A stretch of DNA of 64,000 nt from JAGVSR01 sp963825555 (GTDB lineage Bacteria > Pseudomonadota > Alphaproteobacteria > Rhizobiales > Hyphomicrobiaceae): assembly GCA_963825555.1 (NCBI GenBank), contig CAWGTZ010000006.1, positions 9,102 through 73,101 on the forward strand, given 5' to 3'. The position numbers and the translations under genes are program-made. Positions within the stretch are counted from its first letter, which is position 1. Every line of letters begins with the position of its first letter. Below are positions 54,995-61,614 of this stretch, piece by piece. Below the pieces are notes generated by a model. It was not told the DNA's origin and did not search any database. It saw only the letters and a program-made list of their open reading frames with translations.

Positions 54995-55282
54995 ATGGCT
55001 CGTAAGCGACATTCGGATGAGGATTGCCTGAGGATTTTGCGGCAGGTTGATGTCGAGCTGGCCGCCGGAGCAGATGTGGCTGCAGCCTGCAGGTCGGTCG
55101 GGATCAGTGATGCGACCTATTACACCTGGCGCAAGAAGTTCGGCAGCATGGGCCGCTCGCAGCTGAGCGAGTTGAAGACGCTGGAGAAGGAGAACCAGCG
55201 GCTGAAGCGTATTGTTGCCGATCTGGAGTTGGACAAGTTGATCCTCAAGGAGAGCCTTGATTTTTTAAAACCCAAGGCCTGA
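54995..55282 (+). CDS. IS3-family transposase OrfA
   Basis: A 95-residue protein with a helix-turn-helix (DEDCLRILRQVDVELAAGAD ... ACRSVGISDATYYTWRKKFG) and a leucine-zipper-like coiled coil (LKTLEKENQRLKRIVADLEL). It binds the IS ends and regulates transposition. ATG 54995 follows GAGAGGAG at good spacing. Intact. Confidence 0.92.
   Translation: MARKRHSDEDCLRILRQVDVELAAGADVAAACRSVGISDATYYTWRKKFGSMGRSQLSELKTLEKENQRLKRIVADLELDKLILKESLDFLKPKA
55261..55267 (+). promoter_or_regulatory. Candidate -1 ribosomal frameshift site between orfA and orfB
   Basis: TTTTTTA sits near the end of orfA in the phase T TTT TTA relative to the orfA frame, the canonical X XXY YYZ slippery pattern. A -1 slip leads into the orfB frame, which is open exactly from here (a TGA lies just before, at 55258-55260). 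Confidence 0.75.
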
Positions 55283-56128
55283 CGACCGACGACCTCCGAG
55301 ATGCCGTCGTCCAGGCTCGCCAGAAGCTGGGGACATCCGAACGGCGGACCTGCAAGGTTCTCGGGGTTGCGCGGAGTACCTTTCGCTTCGAAGCCACTGC
55401 CAAGGACGAAGATGACCTACGCCTCGCCCTGATCCGGCTGGCCAAACAATATGGTCGCTATGGGTATCGCAAGGTCGGCGAACTTCTGCGGGCCGAGGGC
55501 TGGTCGGTCAATCACAAGAAAGTCGAGCGTATATGGCGCGAGGAAGGCCTGCAGCTTCCGCACCGGCACAAGCGCCGCAAGCGGCTCTACCATCATGATG
55601 CGTCGATCATCCGGCGAGACCCCAGTACCCCAACGCACATCTGGTCCGTCGACTTCGTTCACGACAGACTAAGCAATGGGCGGTCCTACAAGATGCTGAC
55701 CGTGCTCGACGAGTACACTCGTGAGGCCTTGTGCGTGACCGTTGCCGCGAAGATGGGTTCGGCGGAGGTTGGAAGGGCGCTCTATCCGCTGCTGCTCAAG
55801 CGCGGCCGGCCGGACTACATTCGGTCAGATAACGGTCCCGAGTTCGCGGCGTCGACCGTTCCAGGACTGGCTTCTTCGGGTTGGCATCCAACCTATCCGG
55901 ATCTATCCGGGCTCGCCCTGGGAGAACGGTTACAATGAGCGCTTCAATGGGACGCTCCGACACGAGGTCCTGATGCCGAAGTGGTTCACCACCACCGACC
56001 AGGCTCGGGTCGTCATCACTCAGTGGCTCCGGCAATACAACCACATCCGACCGCATCACGCGCTTAGTATGCGTCCGCCGGTCCCCGAAACGATGCTAGA
56101 GAAACCGCAAATCAGTGGCCCAGACTGA
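55261..56128 (+). pseudogene. IS3-family transposase OrfB (integrase catalytic domain), frame broken once
   Basis: OrfB frame begins at the slip site and reads DDLRDAVVQARQKLGTSERR, the HTH_21-type YGRYGYRKVGELLRAEGW and the rve domain with the three catalytic acids: first Asp in WSVDFVHD, second in YIRSDNGPEF, Glu in NGYNERFNGTLRHE. Between the second Asp and the Glu, near 55855-55870, the frame changes (ASTVPG to FQDWLLRVGIQPI). As written the transposase is inactive; with one base corrected it is complete. Confidence 0.88.
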
Positions 56129-56245
56129 GGGGGCTGGACAATAGCACCCAGGATGTCTGCTCGGTGTAGTCCAGCTCAGTAGTGCAGCCCGGCGTCATGT
56201 CGGAGTGCATTGTCGATGTTCTTGAAGGCTTGTTCGAAAGATGGC

Positions 56246-56753
56246 TTGGTGTCTCTCCTGTTGCTGCTGCGTGCTGCCGAAAACAATGCTTACCTTGCAA
56301 CCTGAGGAAGATCAGGCGAAAGCGGCGCGATACCAACAGGTCAGATGCTGCATCTCGCGGCAAGACCGGAGAGATCAGCTTATTTTGCCGTAAAAATTCG
56401 CATATCAATCAAAACAGGCGCCGCGCGGCAGACCCCCCGGTGGCCCCTTGAAGTGCGCCTACAGCCTTCCCAAAGTGCACCTACAGCTGACGCAGCGTCG
56501 ACCTGGTCATTGACCACAGGCAGACCGCGCAGGCACAGGTCGCACCCAGATCATTAGGTAGCCCAAGGTGACCGGGGGATATGAGGGTGTACGGACTGGC
56601 GCCTAGGATCGCTCAGGGAGCCCGAGCTGAGTTCGAGTTCCTTGGGTGACTTAGCACCTTAGATTGCCGCCAGTGACTTGCTATGTGGCTCTCAGGAGCA
56701 TCCTGGGGCATTCGCGACGTCTCACCTGCAGATCACGCTAGGTACACGAAAGT
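56246..56753. other. Non-coding stretch between hsdM remnant and res-like site
   Basis: No coding frame with family similarity and no terminator found. Possibly the hsdM promoter region at its left end, followed by element backbone. Confidence 0.3.
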
Positions 56754-56866
56754 TGCCTCAGGTAGTAGAGCACTTGAGGCACAAAGTGTCACACTGCTGA
56801 ATGTGCCTGTTGACGGTGTCCAAGAAATGCCTCAGGTTATTGCCTCAATTGATCCAAGATAACCTG
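56754..56866. promoter_or_regulatory. Resolvase res-like inverted-repeat cluster
   Basis: Two dyads precede the first resolvase: TGCCTCA (56754-56760) with TGAGGCA (56775-56781), and CAGGTTAT (56833-56840) with ATAACCTG (56859-56866). Two further TGCCTCA copies lie at about 56828 and 56841. Paired, spaced dyads just upstream of a resolvase gene are the layout of a res site; assignment is by position and pattern. Confidence 0.5.
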
Positions 56867-56888
56867 AAACAACGAGCATCGATCTTAT

Positions 56889-57460
56889 ATGGCAAACTGA
56901 TTCTACGCCCAAGCTCTTCGGCCTCGCAGGACAGCGGTCTACAGCTGCAGGTCGACCGGGCGAAGGCCCTGGGCATCTCTCGACTGCTTCGCGTTCGCTG
57001 AGCTGAAGTCGGGCAAGAACGCCAAGGATCGCCCTCAGCTGCAGAAGATGCTTGCAACCATGCGGAAGGGGGACGTGGTCATCTGCACCAAGCTCGACCG
57101 CCTGGGGCGCTCCCTGTCCGACCTGAAGGCCATTGTGGCTGAGTTCGAGAAGCACGGCGTGGACTTCAAAGTTCTCGACCAGCCAATCGACACGACCACG
57201 CCTCACGGTCGCCTGCTTCATGGTTCTCGGCTTTCTGCGAGTTCAAGCCTGTACTGATCAACGACAGAGCGCGTGAGGGACGCCAAAAGCACCTGGCCCT
57301 GTTACGCAAGAGAGGCCTGAAGCCTGGACCAGAGGGGAAGCTAACGCCTGAGACAGTCGCCAAGGTGAAGGCGCTGAGGGCTGAGGGCCTGGTCGTCAGG
57401 GCCATAGGCGAACAGCTGGGCCTTAGCAGAGCCTCAGTCAACCGAGCGCTCGCGAAGTAA
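56889..57460 (+). pseudogene. Serine recombinase (resolvase family) relic 1
   Basis: Pieces in different frames make a resolvase of about 190 residues: N-terminal QDSGLQLQVDRAKALGI, AELKSGKNAKDRPQLQKML, MRKGDVVICTKLDRLGRSLS, LKAIVAEFEKHGVDFKVLDQ, PIDTTTPHGRLL and the C-terminal DNA-binding part TPETVAKVKALRAEGLVVRA then GLSRASVNRALAK before TAA at 57458. The catalytic Ser region is disturbed (YAQASSASQD instead of a clear YARVSTxDQ). Three or more frame changes. Probably once acted at the res-like site just upstream. Confidence 0.8.
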
Positions 57461-57532
57461 ACCAGGCGACACCAGGTGAACGCGAAGAGGCTGGGAGTGA
57501 TCCCGGCCTGTTCTATTTTCTCAAGCATCAGG

Positions 57533-57757
57533 TCAGCATCGCTCTTGCTGACTACATGATAGGCGGTGGAGGGCCGTTGATTGCTGGCTGCTTAACATGG
57601 GTGTTCTATCGGGCCGAACACTCAATGAGTTTTCAGGGGTGGGTCTGGGACGATCCGTCAGAGCCAAGGCGGAAAAGAGAGCCACTCCGACCACCACGAA
57701 CGACAGCGTGGCTGCTAACAGTACCGAAAGAACCGTTTGCTTATCTTCCACCGTCAT
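57533..57757 (-). CDS. Possible small membrane protein
   Basis: A 74-residue frame, MTVEDKQTVLSVLLAATLSF onwards, with one helix (VLSVLLAATLSFVVVGVALF) near the N-terminus and a polar tail. It is the only coding-like frame in 57461-57901. No family match and only a weak ribosome site; the rest of this gap shows nothing. Confidence 0.3.
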   Translation of the reverse strand: MTVEDKQTVLSVLLAATLSFVVVGVALFSALALTDRPRPTPENSLSVRPDRTPMLSSQQSTALHRLSCSQQERC

Positions 57758-57901
57758 GACGCTGCACTCATGTCCCGGTTACGCTGGTCCACGGTACAAG
57801 AACAAAACGCCGCCAGCGTCGCAAGGCTAACACGTGAGTTGTCACAGCGATGACGCAAGGCTGAACCCTGTGGCCAATGGCTAGCCATCGGTCGCCGAGG
57901 T

Positions 57902-58512
57902 GTGTCGTTGGGGTATACCACAGCGAGACAGATCAGTGAGACAGCCATTGGCGACTTGTTGCCAGCATTACCTGACGCCCGAGCCTCTTCAGAGGACCAG
58001 TCTACCGCCATTCAGGCTGAGCAGTTGAAGGCCGTAGGTTGCTCCGTCGCGCTGACCGAGAAGGCCTTGGGTACGAAGCGGGAGGGTCGCGATAAGCTCG
58101 ACTTGACGCTCCAGATGCTCATGGCGCATCCCGGTTCAACCTTGGTCGTCTGCCATCTCCGACCGCCTCGCTCGGAACACCCAGTGGCTCTGGAGCTTCT
58201 TGAGACAATCCATGCTGGCAAGCGTGGGCTGAAGGTTCTCGACATGGACGTCAACACGGCAACGCCGCACGGCAAGATGCTCTTGATCTTGTCGAGCTTG
58301 GCGACCTGGAAGACCGAGATTTGGCGCGAGAGGCATCGTCTGGGTATCGAGAAGGCCAGGTCTGAAGGCGTCTACAAGGGCCTGTGCGCCGAGTCAAAGC
58401 CGACCAGATTGCCGACCTGAAATCACGCCATGCCCATGGAGTGCCTTTGAGTGTCCTTGCGAGGGACTTCAAGATCGGCAAGGCAACGGTCTGCCGGTAC
58501 CTCAAGTCGTAG
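57902..58512 (+). pseudogene. Serine recombinase (resolvase family) relic 2
   Basis: The body is one frame: ASSEDQSTAIQAEQLKAVGC, GRDKLDLTLQMLMAHPGSTL, LELLETIHAGKRGLKVLDMD, VNTATPHGKMLLILSSLATW, RERHRLGIEKARSEGVYKG. After a frame change near 58385 it goes on with VPRVKADQIADLKSRHAHGV and the helix-turn-helix LARDFKIGKATVCRYLKS. The region before SSEDQS is not family-like, so the true start is lost or at TTG about 57959. It is clearly diverged from relic 1, so the pair is not a recent duplication. Confidence 0.75.
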
Positions 58513-58607
58513 TTTCAGGTACGTCATTGGCCCCTGCGCGACTTGGCTTATCTGTATCTTTGGGTCCGACGCTGAGGGGTGGCTACTTTGAGTGGCAGGA
58601 AAATATA

Positions 58608-59858
58608 ATGCTGCCGGAGGTTGATCCAACGGATCAGTCTAACAGCGGCCGAAGGATCGTCATTTCAATCCTTGGCGATCCGCAAGGTCCTTGGCGGCCA
58701 ACGAGGTCTTCAATGACATTCTCAGTCAGGTTCAGAATTATGAGACATACTTCAAGATTTTGTCAGCGGGCTCGCAAGCCGGATGATCAGACGCCTCTCG
58801 AGGTGACAGTAGAGGCGATCATCTGCGATCTAATTCATCACCATCTGACTGGCGAAAAAGGCGCTGTTTTGATCACGCGATCAAATAAGGTGTTGGGCGA
58901 AAGAGCCGGTATCGCCCACCGGCCTATGGAAAGATCCTCCCAGATGTTCTCGACCGCCTCACCGCGCCAGAAATGGGGTTTGTGGTGAGAACTTCTGGGC
59001 CACCTAAATCCATTCGGGGGCAACCGCAGGACGACCATCAAGGCCGGCGAGTTTCTGGTACGATGCATTGAGGGGGGTGACCTCAGCTTCGAAGATCTCG
59101 GTCAATCTGAACATCAGGAGGTCATCATCCTCAAGCGACCTAAGGCCGACTTCTGGACCATGGGGACTACCAAGATTACGAGGACGACGAGCAGACCATC
59201 AGGTTCCGTGACGAGGTCCGACGGATCAACCGTTGGTTGGCTGAGGCCGACATCTCATTCGATGACGCCGTGGCCCCGGACCGGGTCGTAGATGCCAATG
59301 ATCGCCAAGTTCGCCGCATATTCACGCGTGGCCAATTCAACAGCGGAGAGCGTCTGTTTGGTGGCTTCTGGCAGAACCTGAAGAAGCGTGAGCGCCTCTC
59401 TGGGATCGAGATCAGCGGTCAGCGGGTTATCGAACTCGACGACGGCAAACGTCTCCAACCATCTTGTACGGCATGGCGAACGCTGAGCCGCCTCCTGGAA
59501 GACCTCTATGCCATCCCTGGGTACTTGCGAGATCGCAGTGCCATCAAGAAGCTGATGAATGCAATGCTGTTCAGATGGGCCGATCAATCGAATGCCGCAA
59601 GGGCTCGGATCAGCATTCGAGGAACGTCAGTCTGTGAGGGGGAGTCATGCAGGCTATCCAAGAACACCACGGTGGGATTGCTGACATGTTCTGCACTGGG
59701 ATTGGTCATGAATCCAATTCGTTCTCAACAGCATCCTTATCTATGTCCTATTAAAACTTAAAGATCATGGTTGCTGGGCCTTGCCAATTCACGACGCTAT
59801 TCTTGTTCCAAATTCAAGTTTGGAATTGGCTCAGGGTGTCATGAAGAGGGCTTCTTGA
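58608..59858 (+). pseudogene. Decayed protein with DNA-polymerase-A-like palm motifs
   Basis: Fragments in all three frames: TPLEVTVEAIICDLIHHHLT, GAVLITRSNKVLGERAG, then EVRRINRWLAEADISFDDAV, RQVRRIFTRGQFNSGERLFG, GFWQNLKKRERLSGIEISGQ, and after two shifts VIELDYG-like residues, PTILYGMANAEPPP, DLYAIPGYLRDRSAIKKLMN and finally LKDHGCWALPIHDAILVPNS before TGA at 59856. The order ELD-x-x-x...LY, R..IKK..NAM and LPIHDAILVP parallels motifs A, B and C of family A DNA polymerase palms. I recall similar unnamed proteins in mobile elements of Hyphomicrobiales, but give no name. About five frame changes; inactive as written. Confidence 0.55.
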
Positions 59859-60085
59859 GAACATGCGGGGAGGGAATAGAGGTCTCAGTGCATGAATAGA
59901 TAATGGCAATGATCTTCATTAAATTACTTCTCTCTAGGATATCTATAGGCATAACCTCCAGCTCCCCTTAAGTAGGGAACTTCATAAGAAATTGAGAGGC
60001 TCTCGTAGGGAATGACGAATAAAGTGGGAAACACGAAAACGGGAGAAAACAAGAGGTCAAAGAGCGAGCTTCCTCGCCAGACAGT

Positions 60086-60770
60086 ATGCACAGCTACTGT
60101 CGCGTGATCGGCTGTCCTCATCCCGCGAGAGCCGCAACGAATGAGGGACTGGACCGTCGCTTCTGGAAAGCACTACGACCACTACCAGCGGCATGGCAGC
60201 CCCTACAAAGCCTCCTACGCGATGCAGGAGATCGCGCCTCATCGCGCCGTAGCGGAGAGGTGGCTCGAGGCTAACGCCGAGGACGTCTACGTGAAGAACG
60301 CCATCGAGCGAGTACAAGGGCTCTACAATCGCGCTGGGCCTGTGGTCGAGGCTTTTCGCCTACGTGGTCTTAATCCCAGAGAACGCGCATGGGCCGCATG
60401 GGCGCGTCTCAGACGAGCAGAGGTCGATCCTCGGCGTCCGGTTGCGGCATGGCTGGCTGTCGAGCTGGCGATCGGTGATGACCTTCAGCCGGACAGTCAC
60501 GCCGAGTTCAAGCGAGTGCAGGCGGCGAAGCTCGTTCACAGGATGGCATCGGGCACACACAAACGCTGGCAGCAGCCCACGTCATCGGTTGGAGCGGACG
60601 GGTTGCCAATCAGGCGGAAGGTCGAGCTTCATGCGTACCCGAGGAGCCGAGGGCGGGTTCTGCGGCATATCGGGGAGGACCTTGAGGAAGCCGTCGAGCT
60701 GCTGGTGGAACACAGGCTGAGCTCTGTGATTAGCGGGCCGGGACGCGACGGTTCATCAGCCGAAGACTGA
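60086..60770 (+). pseudogene. Mobile-element protein with N-terminal zinc-finger-like motif, frame broken once
   Basis: ATG 60086 opens with MHSYCRVIGCPHPARAATNE, and after a one-base shift near 60160-60180 continues KHYDHYQRHGSPYKASY; the Cys-x4-Cys ... His-x2-His spacing looks like a small zinc-binding module. The rest (to 60770) is helical and basic: AVAERWLEANAEDVYVKNAI, AFRLRGLNPRERAWAAWARL, VAAWLAVELAIGDDLQPDSH. Function unknown. The C-terminal 190 residues are uninterrupted. Confidence 0.55.
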
Positions 60771-60832
60771 GTCGAAACTGGTGCTCTTTCGCAAATCTCC
60801 CGCAAGCGCTCTCCCGCCTCCATATTGACGGC

Positions 60833-61004
60833 TCAGGCGGCGGATCTCGCGCAGGCCGAGGGCATCAGTTCGTTGATGCTGGATTGCGGCCAACTCCTGA
60901 CCAGGTTCTCCAGCGTGTCGTCGAGCCAAGCGTACGGGTTCCCGCCGTTGAGCTTATTGGTCTCGACCAGCGAGGCGATGATCGCCCAGTTGCGCCGCCC
61001 TCAT
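60833..61004 (-). pseudogene. IS66-family transposase C-terminal fragment
   Basis: From 60991 to 60833 the minus strand encodes NWAIIASLVETNKLNGGNPY and AWLDDTLENLVRSWPQSSIN then ELMPSACARSAA and a stop. This is the conserved C-terminal segment of IS66 TnpC. DEGG before it is in another frame. No further part of the element is seen. Confidence 0.8.
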
Positions 61005-61614
61005 CGCCGCTGGCTAATAGCGCGTTCTTCCAATTGAGCGCGGGAGTCTGGGAGTGACCGTCCGACCGTTGGACGCCACCACATTCTTGGTCCGTTCGTT
61101 ATGCTCTGTGGGGACCAAGGTGGCGCTACAGCAGGGTATCCGGTCTGGTGTGCTCTCTCTGCTTCTTGTGGCTCGTAGCAGATTGCTCCAACGGCCGTGA
61201 TGCAAATCCGCCAGTTGCTGAAGGTAAAGAATGAAGCGATCCCTTCCGATCGGCCCCTCGCACCTCACGATCAGACGACTTCTGAGCACCGCGCATGATT
61301 TGCAGGACCAGCTCCGTCGTCGGAGGAGAAGGTAAGCGGGTAAAAAGGCTGAGCTAATAGCAGGCTGCCGATGCGGAAAGTATCTGCCCCATAATTGGGC
61401 TGAACAAAGACCTTCCTAATGCTGGATCGTGATTCGCTCCCGGCAATTTTGGTGGAAGTCAATGTCGAAGCACTGAGCATTGCTCACGGTTCAATTTTGT
61501 GTGTTGCGTCGAAGCGACAGACATCTCTGCCGCCACATGCTTCTTAATGCTCAACTAGGGTCGTTTAACGAAAATTTAGCAGTCGCGTTCTTGTTGTTCG
61601 GGGAGTTATCGCAT
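61005..61614. other. Stretch without recognisable genes
   Basis: About 600 bases. No frame here shows coding character, no tRNA, terminator or clear repeat. The last 150 bases become AT-richer and should hold the promoter of the repeat protein that begins at 61615. Confidence 0.35.

Larger units (their letters stand above)
54942..56140 (+). mobile_element. IS3-family insertion sequence, about 1.2 kb, with 4-bp target duplication
   Basis: Ends TGTC...GACA. The left end TGTCTTAGCCCCCTAAATTG and the complement of the right end TGTCCAGCCCCCTCAGTCTG form imperfect terminal inverted repeats of about 25 bp, both continuing into TGGGCCA. The element is flanked by ATAG on both sides (54938-54941 and 56141-56144). 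It carries orfA and orfB. A four-base duplication and CCCCC-containing ends recall the IS407-like group (inference). Confidence 0.92.
53579..56245 (-). pseudogene. hsdM: Type I DNA methyltransferase subunit M, split by an IS3-family insertion
   Basis: The N-terminal piece (56245-56145) encodes SFEQAFKNIDNALRHDAG and CTTELDYTEQTSWVL in two frames; the piece beyond the IS (54941-53579) continues LFLKYLDDLEREKSLAAKLE, then YDGACGSAGFLCEAHDYL (AdoMet-binding motif I), DVILANPPFGGKERQ (NPPF catalytic motif), LNDDDLKEFVELQASFADSD, and PQEILDEIAALDAESAEILE at the end. Removing 54942-56144 rejoins WVL to FLKYL in frame. The normal ATG is not found; CCATCTTTCGAAC suggests a small deletion at the start codon. 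With the IS in place no full HsdM can form, so the methylase is inactive whatever the cause of the other frame breaks. Confidence 0.88.

Noticed and set aside
60825..61037. A 70-codon plus-strand frame
   Set aside because: Antisense to the IS66 transposase fragment.
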